DNA of 64,000 nt from Macrotis lagotis (GCF_037893015.1 NC_133664.1:128270254-128334253), one strand, 5' to 3'. Positions 36,661-48,275 are shown, counted from the stretch's first letter. Notes: generated by a model from the letters alone, not told the origin. Numbers and translations: made by a program.

Positions 36661-38044
36661 ACATCTTGTTTCTCTATACCTTTCAGAGAATTGTATGCCT
36701 GAAAACTTGTAGTCTTTTATAGAATATAATTTGTGATAGTTGCCCATACTCTTCTTCAACCTTCTTGCTATGTGTATAGGGTATTATCATAGGGTGTGTA
36801 GAAGTTGGAAGAGTTAAATATGAATCAATTCTTATTGAAATTTTCTCAATTGCCTTTTTATTGTTAATAATAATAAAGCACAAATTTTCCCCCCTAAATG
36901 TTTGTCTCTTCTTTTGAATGCCTGTAGAATTGTTTCTTGAACTCAAAATTCTATTGCCTCCCAAGATGCATATATATTTACTCATTTAATCATCCATTTA
37001 CATATTTTAGAACCATTTCCTCTTCAACTACTTCAGGAACTGGGATGTTAAGAGTCCAAATATGATGGTTTCATTTTTTCTTGATGGAGAAAAGATTTTG
37101 TTCTGGAACTCTCCCTAGGTTTTTTTTTTTTCCATTTTTCATCTTTGTCTACCATTTTGTTTTATCCTTGTGATTTAGTGTAGTTGGGAGCTTGCCAAGC
37201 TTCTAAAAAATAGCTTTTCTTTCCTCCATTGCTGCTCTTTCACGAGGAGATACTGTTCATTATTTTCTGTCTTGTAATATTTTACATATGAATTTGTATT
37301 CTGAATTAGTATTATCTTTGGCTGTCAAATCTCACTGCTTAGAAAGCAGTTGAGGTATTTGCTGCCCAAAGCAAATTTCTTGATTTTGGTTTCATTGTGG
37401 TATTTGATTTACCTTAGTTCAACTTCCTTAGGAAATGATAATGTCTGTGTTTATTCTTTTTACGCATTTTATTTTGTTCTTCTGCGTTAACAACTTATTT
37501 AAATAGATCAGTTGTAGTTGCCTAAATTGAATGTAGGGTTTGGAGCTAGAAGGGCCGTATACCCCATCTAGTTCAACCTCTTCATTTTTATAGTGAGAAA
37601 ACAGAGACCCAGAAACATGAAGTGACTTGCTTAAGAACACACTAGTAGTGAATGGAATTGAACCTGGACCCTCTTAACTCCAAAGCCTCCAAATCCCTGT
37701 AGCAGAAATTTGTTCCTATTTCATCCTTTTTTCAAGGTTAGCATTGATTTAATTTCTTTTTTAAAAAAAATTGTTAGCTTTTGTTTTTATATTTACTTTT
37801 CCCAAAAGAACTCAGAGACCAAAATTTTTAAAAGACAGAAACCATAGAACAAAGGAAAGAAAAAAGTAGTTGAGCAAAATTAATCAAGATTATCTACCAA
37901 GTGTGGCATTTTATGTAGTCTTGACACACGTGATCCATAAATTCTTCAAAGGAGGGACAACGTATGCATTTTTTAGGGCAAAATTTATGATCTACAGTGT
38001 TTTATTTTCATTTTTGTGATTTCCTCATACATTGTTTTGTATAT

Positions 38045-38310
38045 TAGGCAGCTAGGTGGTGAGTGGAGAGATTGAAGCCTGGAGGCAGGAAGACCCAAGT
38101 CCAGATTTGGCCTCAGACATTAACCAGTGAAAGTCACTCTGTTTACCTTAGTGTCCTCATCTGTAAAATGGGGATGATCCCAATAGCACCTGCCTCCGAG
38201 CTTGACATGAGTGAGCATTGGATGAGGGGCTTGCAGCGAACAGCCCAGAACTGTGGGCATGCAGGAAGTGCTTGGGTGAATGTTGGCCATCTTCATCATT
38301 ATATTTTTTG
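38045..38310 (+). repeat. Mar1-like SINE
   Basis: TTAGGCAGCTAGGTGGTGAG, GGAGGCAGGAAGACCCAAGT, TCATCTGTAAAATGGGGATG. A 91-codon ORF here is a SINE by-product. Confidence 0.6.
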
Positions 38311-39529
38311 TACTTCTACTTGCTTTACTTTGCATTAGTTCATGTATTTGAATGCTCTTTATTATATTCATTGTTTCTTTTTTTTTAAATAAGTCTTTAT
38401 TGCTGTCTTTTGTTTTGCCTTACCTGCATTTTTTATTTGTGAAGATTGTACTCAAGGACTTTTTGGCAAGGTGGAATCTGCCAGGTCTTTCCCTCTGCTG
38501 GCCTGGCCTCTGATGAGTCCATGGACTAGAGGTGGCCTTTAGGGAATTTGGTGGATGTTGGAGTGGCAACTGTCATTTATATAAGCATGTGAACATTTGT
38601 AAAGTATTTTACATATGAGTGTATTTGAATCTTGCAATTCCTTTCTTAGTAGAGTCTGCTGGTATCCCTTTTTACAGATGAGGAAAAGGAGACTCAGAAA
38701 TTATTTGTCCATCGTCACACATCTAGGGCATGTGAGAAGCAGAATTAAAACCTAAGATTTTTCCTGATTGCACTGTCACTTGAGAATCAAGGACAAGTGT
38801 CAAAGGCCATCTTTTGTGACATATTCAAAGGTTGATATGACAGAGCACTTAACTTGTTTGTGTAATACATAAAATTTCAGCAGATTACATGTAAGTTTTA
38901 AAAAACTTGACACTTTGATAGAACTTTTAAATTTGTCTACCAGAGAATAAGAAGAGATGCTTTTTCAAACATGTTTGTTCAATATGTACTTGGCATATTG
39001 TAGTAGATTGAATATAAGAAGAATCCATGACTAAATATGAGATAGAAAGGATCACAGAAGAATAAAAGATCATTGAATTTAGAATTAGAAGTGCTAAGTT
39101 TAAGTCCTAACTAATGTGTGTACTGCCCAAGTCACCTGGACAATTCACTTCTCTTTTTTCCTAGACTTCAAAGAATTGAATTAGATAGATGATCTCAGAG
39201 TTTCCTTTAAACTTTATAGTTGTATGATTGTTCAGACTGCTTCAGTAACAGTTTTTAATAAGAGAATAAGCGAGTGGAATGATGATGGGCCAGGAAGTAG
39301 GAACCCTGAGTTCTAGTGCTTGCTGTATCAAAAAACCTGTTTTATTACTTTCAGCAAGTCTCTTCACCTTTGGACCTCTGCTTCCTCATGCAAAACAGGA
39401 TTGAGTGCTGGGAGGAACCTGAGAGATTATAGGACTGTAGATTTATAGGAGAAGGAAACAAAGTCATGTATTCTAGCCCATCATCCAACAGATGAAAAAA
39501 ACATGAGAATCCATGTTGAAGTCATACTG

Positions 39530-39770
39530 CAAGCCAAAAACAGAGCCAGGGATTGTCTGCTGCTCCCCAGGGATTCCAGGCTACCCTGGGACCTTCTTTG
39601 GGAACCTCCAGTGTGCTGTTGCCTCTGGATCCAGAACTTCCCAGGCTGTGGTCTGGAGCGTGTCTCTGTACTTGCTGAGCAGTCCCTGCCCTTGGTCCAG
39701 GAATTGTGCCCTATCACAGGCACGCCATCTGTCCTGTCACCCAGCCTTCTGACTGCATTAACTGTCTAGA
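39530..39770. other. GC-rich, CpG-poor unassigned segment
   Basis: A ~230-bp block clearly richer in GC than its AT-rich flanks, open in two + frames (79-88 codons) and one - frame. Codon content, lack of a good splice frame and no recognised motif argue against an exon. It could be an old LINE 5' region or part of an LTR element. Confidence 0.3.
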
Positions 39771-40099
39771 AAAATATTAAATACTTGTGTAATCAAAATT
39801 ATCTTTTTAATCGCCTCTGTCCTTTGTTTAGTTAATTATTTACAGGACTTTAAAAGCTACCTGGTATAAGTCTCTTTCTCTTTTTTAATGGTGTGACCTT
39901 TAATATTGTATTCTGAGCTTTTTTATGTTGTATGGTATAAAATCATGGGAGGAACCAAAGTTTTCCAAAAGTAGTTTTCATTTCTTCTAGGAGTTTTTAT
40001 CATAAGCACAAAATTTATTTTATACTTACTATTTTATGGTAGATGACTCAGGAAATACTCTTCACTTCTTTTTATGCTTCCCCTTCCTTTTTCATTCTG

Positions 40100-40580
40100 T
40101 CCTTGGAGATTTTAGCTCATTTACTCTTGTAAATGAATTGTGTTATTTCACAATGGAATAGCCCTAGATCTGCCAATTAATTTTCATGTGGCCTAGCTAT
40201 GAGCACTAAATATCTCTCCAGTTATAAAAGTTTGTAATTTCTTTAAGTTGTTTCTTCTGATTGTATTTTTCTAGAGTTGAATGTGCTGAGATAGATTGAT
40301 TCCCAGATAGTTTATGCATTTTTCAGTTATTTGGAATGGAATTTTCCCTTTCTCTTATTTCTTCCTGGATTTTGTTATTGCTATCTAGAAATGCTGCTGA
40401 TATTTATGTCCTACTTTCTTGAAGCTATTAAGTGTCTCAATTTCTTGACTAATTTTCTATATCATCCTGTTACCAAACAAGATCATTTTTGCCTTCTTTG
40501 TCTCTCTCCATGTCTTGAATTTTTCTTTTATCTAATTGCTATATCTATAATTTCTAGAAAGCAAATGAAAAATTCATTAT
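40100..40580 (-). mobile_element. Old L1 ORF2 fragment
   Basis: Reverse-strand L1 phrases (TTGATTCCCAGATAGTTTAT, GGAATGGAATTTTCCCTTTC, TTGTTATTGCTATCTAGAAA). Confidence 0.5.
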
Positions 40581-40599
40581 TTGGATAATGGAATCATTT

Positions 40600-40830
40600 T
40601 ATACAGTGGCTAGGTACTAGACCTATTTAGGAAGATTTGGATTTAGATAACTGTAGGCAATTATTAAATGTAATCTTGGACAAGTCATTTCATCTGTTTG
40701 CCTCAGTTTCCTCCCCTATAAAACGGTGCTAGCAATAACACCTTCGAGGAAAATCAAATGAGATGATATGTAAAATAAGTGTTTAGCATGAGGCTTGACC
40801 TGTAGTATATATCATGTAAATCTTGGCTCT
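40600..40830 (+). repeat. Mar1-like SINE
   Basis: ATACAGTGGCTAGGTACTAG, TTTGCCTCAGTTTCCTCCCC, AATCAAATGAGATGATATGT. Confidence 0.55.
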
Positions 40831-41169
40831 TGTCATCATCATTGTCTAAAAATTTCTCAGAGATTTGGTTTGATTCATGTGAAGACTAATCTTATTCACT
40901 TGATTACCTTAGGCATGAGCCACAATAACTCCCTTTTCATTTTATTGTTTTTAAAAGGTCTTATTGCTTCAGAATGCTTAGAAAATGAAGGTTTGAAATG
41001 GGTAACCAATGAGTTACCCAGTGTGGTTGTAACCTGAGCAGCTTTGTAACCTGATGCCAGAGCTATGAAGAGCACTCATCTGTTTCTCTTCCTGTCCTGT
41101 TTTCAGAATTCAAGCATTACTAATTCTTTCAGATTTAGTATCCAATTGAAATCTTTCTAAATAGAAGCA

Positions 41170-41170
<1 letters not shown>

Positions 41171-41200
<30 letters not shown>
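41171..41200. repeat. (GT)n microsatellite
   Basis: About 30 bp of uninterrupted GT. Confidence 0.9.
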
Positions 41201-41202
<2 letters not shown>

Positions 41203-41799
41203 TTTAAATTTATTTAAACTTAACAATTTAGGAGGATGGCCTGTGTGTAAAATAATAAAATTAAGTGAATACAGTACTATGCCCAAGCCATTGGGATTTA
41301 GATGAGTTTTTTTTTTTGTGAGATCAGTCATTTTGATCTGAGAGCAGGGACCTAGTCCCTGTTTTCTGTAGTCAAAGAGTAGTCTGTGTCTGTTTTATAG
41401 ATATTTACTGATAAATCAGTTTAATGCATCTGCACTTCAGATCTATGAGATAGCATGTAACCTATTTTTTGATTTGAGATGTGGACAAGATTGTTTACTG
41501 AGCATTGTTTCTACTGTCATGTCACACTTGACTGACATTTTCTCATTTACTTTCAGAATTCAATTTATAAAGTAGCTTTTTTTAAATGAATAGTAACATT
41601 CATGTTCTTTTTGTTTCTAGTGCAGAAATTGTGACTCATTGCATTTAGAATATTAAGAATTTGTAAATACTGATTAAAGTTCCTTTATTTTGACCTCAAG
41701 CATAATTTATTCTTTTAATTTTCTCCTTCAGTTATCCTTCTTAAACTTTGATGTCTGTTTTGTATAGCTGTAACTTGTTTTGCCTTGAGGCTTTTTTTT

Positions 41800-41937
41800 A
41801 GGTTTTTTTGCAAGGCAAATGGGGTTAAGTGGCTTGCCCAAGGCCACACAGCTAGGTAATCATTAAGTGTCTGAGACCGGATTTGAACCCAGGTACTCCT
41901 GACTCCAAGGCCGGTGTTTTATCCACCTAGCCGCCCC
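41800..41937 (-). repeat. WSINE body of the composite
   Basis: GCAAGGCAAATGGGGTTAAG through TATCCACCTAGCCGCCCC. Complete apart from the 8-bp A-box deletion. Confidence 0.9.
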
Positions 41938-41954
41938 AAACATGAGAGCTGGTA

Positions 41955-42026
41955 GGGGGGCACCTGGATTTGAACCAGGGACCTCTTGATCTGCAGTCAA
42001 ATGCTCTACCCCTGAGCTAAACCCCC
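41955..42026 (-). tRNA. tRNA-Cys(GCA)-like gene, probably a retroposed copy
   Basis: 72 nt with all four arms. D arm GCTC/GAGC, anticodon stem TTTGA/TCAAG with loop CTGCAGA (anticodon GCA at 41994-41992), T arm CCTGG/CCAGG with loop TTCAAAT, acceptor GGGGG/CCCCC. A box TAGCTCAGGGG and B box GGTTCAAATCC are intact. Against function: position 73 is C, not the U expected for Cys-tRNA synthetase recognition; pair 7:66 is U-U; and no T-run terminator follows. Compared with the usual mammalian tRNA-Cys, one T-stem pair has changed on both sides (C-G to U-A). It is the head of the composite retroposon, so a pseudogene is likelier than an active gene. Confidence 0.8.
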
Positions 42027-42489
42027 AATCTTGCCTTGAGTCTTAAAATCTGTCTCTCCACTTTCCTTGTCACCACCTGTCTCTTTGTTGAAATTAATAT
42101 ATTTTTAGACTATGTTCATTATGTGATGTTTATGGAAATTACATGTATGGTCAGTGTTTGTCAGATTCAGATAAAAGGGAGTGTCTTGAGATTCTCTTTC
42201 CCCCTACTCCTCCTTCCATGTTTATATACTCTTTATCCTCATGCATTCCCCCAAATGTGTTCCATCTCTTCCTCCTTTCCCTAGTATTGTCCTTTATTCC
42301 TCTCATTTCCTTTTTCTGCTATTCTTACTTAACATTCATTTTGATCCTTAAGGCATTTTTGCTCTAAAAGAACATTTACTCCTTTGCCTCTTATTACCTT
42401 GTAATCATGCATCCTTACATAATTTCTTTTAACTGACCAAATGTTGTGTTTCTTTCTTTTTCTGTTCTTCTGCATTTCTACAGCCCTGA

Positions 42490-42800
42490 GGATCTTTTAA
42501 ATACTCTGTGCCAGACATTGTGCTGGATGCTGGTGATACAGAGGAAACGCAGCCCCTGCCTCCAGGTAGCTCACAATCTAATAGGAAGAGAGACACATGT
42601 ACAGGCTACTTTTATCTCAAAGAGAAGACATAATAACATTAAGGAAGGCTTGGAAAAGTGAGATTTTATCTGAGACTTGAAGGAAGCCAATTGGCAGAAG
42701 TGGAGAGGGAGAGAATTGGAGGCATGAGCAACAGCTGGTGAAAATGCATATTGGGGAGATGGGAGTGTATGTTGGCTGCGTGTATGCTCAAGTGCATTGG
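42490..42800 (+). repeat. L2-type dispersed repeat
   Basis: GATACAGAGGAAACGCAGCC, GTAGCTCACAATCTAATAGG, TGAGACTTGAAGGAAGCCAA. Relatively well preserved. The 71-codon ORF across it is chance. Confidence 0.5.
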
Positions 42801-42827
42801 CAAGCGCTGTGTCACTGTATTATGAAG

Positions 42828-43232
42828 GGCAGGAAGGCTTGGAGTTAGGAAGATTCGTCTTTAAAAAGTTTAAATCTGGCCTAAGGCACTCAGCTGTGTG
42901 TTACCCTGGGCCAGTCTCTGAACTCTGTTTGCCTCAGTTTCATTATCTGTAATCTCAGTGAGAAAAAGAAATGAAAGAAATGGCAGACTACTCCAAGTAT
43001 CTGTCAAGAAAACTTCAAATGGAATCCTGAAGAGTTGGACTTGAGGGGCAGCTAGGTGACGCAGTGGACAGAGCACCGGCCCTGGAGTCAGGAGTACCTG
43101 AGTTCAAATCTGGTCTCAGACACTTAATAATTACCTAGCTGTGTGGCCTTGGGCAAGCCACTTAACCCCATTGCCTTGCAAAAACCTTAAAAAAAAAAAA
43201 AAGTTGGGCTTGACTGAAACTACCCCAAAACA
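42828..43232 (+). repeat. Long-type SINE split by a WSINE
   Basis: Head at about 42828, GACTACTCCAAGTATCTGTC, GAATCCTGAAGAGTTGGACT. Its end resumes after the inserted SINE as GTTGGGCTTGACTGAAACTA. It therefore predates that insertion. Confidence 0.75.
43045..43201 (+). repeat. WSINE nested in an older SINE
   Basis: Full-length with A tail. Target-site duplication AGTTGGACTTGA (43033-43044) / AGTTGGGCTTGA (43202-43213). Confidence 0.95.
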
Positions 43233-43261
43233 ACAAAATTTTTCAGGAATGTATGATACTG

Positions 43262-43408
43262 GAGCAACTAGGTGGATAGAGCACTGACCCTGGAATCAGG
43301 AGGACCTGAGTTCAAATCTAGCCTCAGTCACTTAATAATTACCTAGCTGTGTGACCTTAGAGAAGTCACTTATTGTGACTTAATGTGCCTTGCCAAAAAA
43401 TAAAAAAA
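43262..43408 (+). repeat. WSINE with 15-bp target-site duplication
   Basis: Flanked by perfect GAATGTATGATACTG (43247-43261 and 43409-43423). The head lacks about 10 bp (CAACTAGGTGGATAGAGC). Confidence 0.95.
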
Positions 43409-43439
43409 GAATGTATGATACTGAATATGGTACTTTGGT

Positions 43440-44440
43440 GCTTAAACTTTGATACTGGACACTTTTTGGTTGCTTGAAGCATTCTTTTTATTTGTGGATT
43501 TTAAGATGTTTTTGAGCATTTTTATTTTGGAATTTCTTTTAGGAGGTGACTTGTAATATCTTTATTATTTTTAGTTTGTCCCCTTGTTCTGAGAAATCTG
43601 GGTTATTTTTATTTATGATTTCTCAAATATTGCATTTCTTGATTTTTAAAAAATGAATTTTCAAGTAGTTCAGCGTTTTTAGATAATAATAATCTCTACT
43701 TGATCTGTTTTTCTAGGTTAGTTTTTGATAATATATGCCTTACATTTTTTTTCAAGCTTTGTTCAATTCTTGGGTAAGGTTTGCCACTCATCATCTTTTC
43801 TATTATAGTAACTGTCCTTGCCATTCTTTCCTTTCTAGTTATTACATTTTGAATCTTTTTTCATTTCTTTAGGTCCTCTATAGTCCCTTTATCCTGTCCA
43901 GAAAATTATTTTCTCATGGGTGCTATTTGGACTGGTTATGCAGTAGCTCTGTTCTTCAGGGTTTACCTCTTAGTCTTTGCTCAAAGATATTTATTCATTA
44001 TATCTGACATTTTTTTCTGTTTACTCAAATAGCCAGCTTTAGTTTCTAGATTATTGGGGTTTTGTGTTCTGGGCAAACTCAGTTCCCCATAGTTTTGTAT
44101 CTTGGGACTAGGTCCTGCTTGATTCTGAGTTACATGGCTAAGCCTAGAGCCGTCTTCTGTAGGAATTGTCTGATCTTCTCTCCAGCCTGAGACTCAGACC
44201 CAGATTGCTTGCATACTGACCTCGCCCTGTCACAGTTGGACCCCTGGTGCTTCTGGCACTTGGGTACAGGTGCTGCTTCACACTGTCAACCACCCAGCTT
44301 AGCTTATCTGCCCTTGAGGCTTCTAAGTATTCTGGAGATCTTTTTCTTTGTGTTGTCCTCAGCTGAACAGAGGAACTGCTTTTATTTAGTTTTATCACTA
44401 TTCTTTCTGTAGTATTGTAGAGTTTTATTAGCTTGTTTGT
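43440..44440 (-). mobile_element. Possible L1/HAL1 5' region
   Basis: Long block, richer in GC at 44130-44340 (reverse-strand text such as AGAACACAAAACCCCAATAA). It resembles the 5' part of L1-type elements only by general character. No ORF1 protein motif is confirmed. Confidence 0.3.
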
Positions 44441-44462
44441 AGAAGACATGAGCTCTTCTAAG

Positions 44463-44725
44463 TCCTAATGCAAATGTCATCTAGGTAGCAAAGTGAATAG
44501 AGTATGAAGCTTGGAATCAGGGAGACTGGACATCAAATTCAGCCCTAAATACTTACTAGCTGTGTGACCCTGGGCAAGACTCTTAAACTTGCTTCTATTT
44601 CCTCAATTGTAATTTACCTCACAGGATAGTTGTAAGAATCAAATAAGATATTTGTAAACACTTGCCACAGTACCCGGCACATACTAGGTTCTATATAAAT
44701 GCTGCTGTTGCTAATTTACAGTCAT
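44463..44725 (+). repeat. Mar1-like SINE
   Basis: CATCTAGGTAGCAAAGTGAA, TAGCTGTGTGACCCTGGGCA, AGTACCCGGCACATACTAGG, TATATAAATGCTGCTG. Confidence 0.75.
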
Positions 44726-44999
44726 TTTCCCATAATCTTATCCTTTAACATTATTTTTAAAGCATTATGCATATGTGTAGTTCCATAAAACCTACTGTAA
44801 AAGAATGAAAGTGATCTTTTTACTTTCATGAAAAATACGTGTTGAAATATATTGTGCTTAATATTATTTTCTTAGTTCTTACTAATAGTATTTCAGTATT
44901 TAACCATCTATATTACTGAAAAGCCACATCAATTTTTTTTCAGACAGAATTTAACAAAAGAAATCATGCCCCTGATTTTTACTTTTAGTTTATGGTTCT

Positions 45000-45480
45000 G
45001 TGTTTGTATCACCTTCATTTCTGAATGTGTCTATCTCCTCAAAATCCTATCCTGTTCCATCTCTTGCCACAAAGATAAAAAAAGAAAGAGAAAAAATAAT
45101 TTTAGCAAAAATAACCCAGTCATTAACCTAGTCCAATAACATATGTCAAGTTCTTAACTCTGTCAAAAAGAGATAAATTTTTCCATCTCTTCTTGGGGCC
45201 AAGCTTGGTCATTTCAGTTATACAGTTTTCATTTTATTTACCGCCAGCTCCTTTTTTTGTTGTTGTGGAAATTATTCCATCCATTTACCCCGTTGTAATC
45301 ATTGTCTAGTATTGTTTTCTGGCTATGTTTACTTCACAGTGCATTAATTCGTAGATTGTCCAAACTTCTTCATTCTTCTTAACTCTTCATAATTCTTCAT
45401 CATTAATATTTCTTATGGACAGTTATATTTCCTTACCATGATGTAAGTACAGTGAGTGATCTTCTGAATTCTCATTTTTC
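45000..45480 (-). mobile_element. Old L1 fragment
   Basis: Similar to 23830-24000. AATTATTCCATCCATTTACC, CAGTGCATTAATTCGTAGAT, TTCTTATGGACAGTTATATT. Confidence 0.4.
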
Positions 45481-46464
45481 AAAAGTTAAAGGAATTGCTA
45501 CAGTATCCCATCATATTTGGAAATTTAGTTATTCTGGTTCCATTTTTCTCTATAATCTTTAGTTTACTGACTTAAATACTGTACACATTTGAGTTCTGAG
45601 CATCTAATTATACCATTTAATTAGCTGTTAATTTCCTAAGAAGATGAAAAATCGTTGAAGATGGTTTTACAATGTAACTAGCAATTAGTAGCCAACAAAC
45701 CATTTGGAGTAAATTCCAAAAGACTAATTGGAACCTATCCATCATTCATAATAAGTAAATGCTTAAAATTAATACTTTATATTTATTGAATAGCTAGAAA
45801 CTATTTTGTATAGAACATTATTATTATAAGTAGCTATGGATGATACAAGCATAAATACTTTAGAGAGTCTGCTGTCTTGGAATTTATGATCTATTGGGGA
45901 TATATGTATGCAAATAATTTTAATCAAAAATGAAATATGAGTACTTGAGGTTGCTGAAGATTTAAGCCTTTGTTTTGCACTTCTTGTATTTTTTGTTACA
46001 TATAACCTTTTTATTAGTAAATAAAGAAGAGCTAAATAAAATGCATATGTATATTTTTCTGAATCATACTCATTCTTATTCAAAAGCATTAAATTATATG
46101 ATAGCATTTGGGATTGTGCTAGATATTGAAGGAGAACGTGTTTTTCAAATCTAGCCCTTTATGAGCTTGTGCTCTAAAATACAATTTGATGATAAGTGCC
46201 TTTAGTTACACTAAATTACTGTTTTTGCTGTATTCGATTTTTGGGGGATTTATAAGTGTATTTTTAAAAACGAAGAACCATAGAGCTAAGCTAACATTCA
46301 AACTCCCAATTGCTTTGTAAAATTGTTGAAACCTTCATTTATTTTCATAAATGCTCCCATGTTTTATAGGGTATGGGGATTGCACCCAGCGTAAAGGTTT
46401 TTCTTTTTAGGATTCCCAAGTTGAGATGATCTCCTTTATCCATGTGACATGAGGAATCTACACA

Positions 46465-46507
<43 letters not shown>
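46465..46507. repeat. (CA)n microsatellite
   Basis: About 21 uninterrupted CA units. Confidence 0.95.
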
Positions 46508-46509
<2 letters not shown>

Positions 46510-47369
46510 CTCACTTCCTCCCCAGTCCTAGACTCATGGAAAAACTACTTAAATCCTAGCTTTGATACACACTACTTGTGTGGCCTTCAAGGGAGTCATT
46601 CTCTTGCTTTGAGTCTTACTTTTTATAGAACCATAGATTTTAAACTAGAAGGTACCTTTAGAGGTCATCCAGCCCATTCCCTTTATTTTGTACATGAAGA
46701 AAACAGGCTTAGTTTCTTTCTCCAGAGAGGATAAGTGACTGGTAAGGAATCCCAGAGTGCTTCACATATTATCGAGAGTGAAATCTGTTCCAGTTTTCTT
46801 CAGTCACAAGTTATACTTGCCTTTATCTCTGGGAGATGGAGAGGGGGAGAGAGGCAAAACTGAATAATTTCTTAAGTTTCTTTTTAGTACTAAATCTATT
46901 GACCTATGGAAATAAATCTGAACTGTTTCCCAAATGGTGTATAATAAATGTAAGAATGTTTTCTTTTTATTAATTATGATACATTACATGGAAAGGAAAA
47001 TTACATGCAAAAATATGCCTGGATTTATACATATAGATAACATTCCTAAAAATTTTGAATCAAAATTTTTTGATATTTAATGAATGATTTTAGAACAATT
47101 ATAATGGTTACTTTAGATGTAAAATATGGGGAGAGGGTTAGGATTCTCATATTTAATGAATTTCTAAGGATTTTGAAACTTAAACCTTAAATGAATCCTA
47201 CAAGTATCGTGTTCTCTTTTATATTCAGCATTTTTAAGGATATTGATTATCGTGTGTGTATATGTATTGTTTGCATATTGTCTCTTTCATTAGACCAAGT
47301 AGGGACCTCTTTTCAACCTTTTTTTATATCTCCAGAGTGCTTAATAAATATCTAGAGAAGGACATCTAG

Positions 47370-47480
47370 GTTAAATAATTCAATTTAAAGAATTGGGACT
47401 GTTTAGCCTGGTGAAGATAAAAATGCAGCACAGAGTCATGGGGACGGTGGAACATGATAGCTGTCTTCAAGGTAGTGAAG
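47370..47480 (+). repeat. CR1/L3-type LINE remnant
   Basis: GGGACTGTTTAGCCTGGTGA, ACATGATAGCTGTCTTCAAG. A widely shared amniote LINE 3' phrase. Confidence 0.55.
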
Positions 47481-47498
47481 TGGGTTACACCTATTAAG

Positions 47499-48275
47499 TC
47501 TTTTTTATTTTGAGTTTTACAATTTTTCCTCCATCTTACTTACCCCCACACACACAGAAAGCGATTTGTCAGTCTTTACATTGTTTCCATATTGTACATT
47601 AATCCAAATTGAGTGTGATGAGAGAGAAATCATATCCTTAAAGAAGAAACATAAAGTATAAGAGATAACAAGATCAGACAATAAGATAGCAGGGTTTTTT
47701 TCCCCCCTAAATTAAAGGGAATAGTCCTTGAACTTTGTTCAAACTCCACGGCTCTTTCTCTGGATACAGCTGGTATTCTCCATTGCAGACAGCCCCAAAT
47801 TGTCCCTGATTGTTGCACTGATGAAATAAGCAAGTCCATCAAGGTTGATCATCACCCCCATGTTGCTGTTGGTGTACAGTGTTTTTCTGGTTCTGCTCAT
47901 CTCACTAAGCATCAGTTCATGCAGGTTCCTCCAGGCTTCCCTGAATTCCCATCCCTCCTGGTTTCTAATAGAACAGTAGTGTTCCATGACATATTTTTTA
48001 TATATATATATGTATATATATATACACATATATATATATATATACATACATACATACACACACATACATATATCTCAATTTGTTCAGCCATTCCCAAATT
48101 GAAGGGCATTTACTTGATTTCCAATTCTTTGCCATCACAAATAGGGCTGCTATGAATATTTTTGTACAAGTGATGTTTTTACCCTTTTTCATGATCTCTT
48201 CAGTGTATATACACCCAGTAGTGGTATTGCTGGATCAAAGGGTATGCACATTTTTTGTTGCCCTTTGGGCATAGT
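47499..48275 (-). mobile_element. L1 3' segment with internal microsatellite
   Basis: Same 3' end group (TTTTATTTTGAGTTTTACAA). The reverse strand keeps the ORF2p C-terminus (SEMSRTRKTLYT, FREAWRNLHELM, SIWEWLNKL). An AT/ATAC microsatellite (about 48000-48072) lies within the ORF2 codons between the EWLNKL- and MEHYCS-coding parts. Truncated at GCCCTTTGGGCATAG. Confidence 0.88.
48000..48072. repeat. AT/ATAC microsatellite inside L1
   Basis: TATATATATGTATATATATA then ATACATACATACACACAC. It replaces the short WYMY-coding stretch found in other copies. Confidence 0.85.

Larger units (their letters stand above)
41790..42030 (-). mobile_element. Chimeric tRNA-Cys/SINE retroposon
   Basis: Read on the minus strand: a 4-nt leader (GATT), a complete tRNA-Cys(GCA)-like sequence, a 17-nt linker (TACCAGCTCTCATGTTT), a WSINE body (41937 down to about 41800) and an A tail. 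The whole unit lies between perfect direct copies of TTGCCTTGAG (41780-41789 and 42031-42040), so tRNA and SINE appear to have been inserted together. The SINE part lacks 8 bp (CGCAGTGG of GGTGGCGCAGTGG), which falls in its own A box. The tRNA promoter is therefore the likelier Pol III driver of the parent transcript. No T4 terminator separates tRNA and SINE. Confidence 0.75.

Noticed and set aside
47739-48192. Overlapping ORFs rich in Tyr/Ile/Val
   Set aside because: Translations of an AT/ATAC microsatellite and the surrounding L1.
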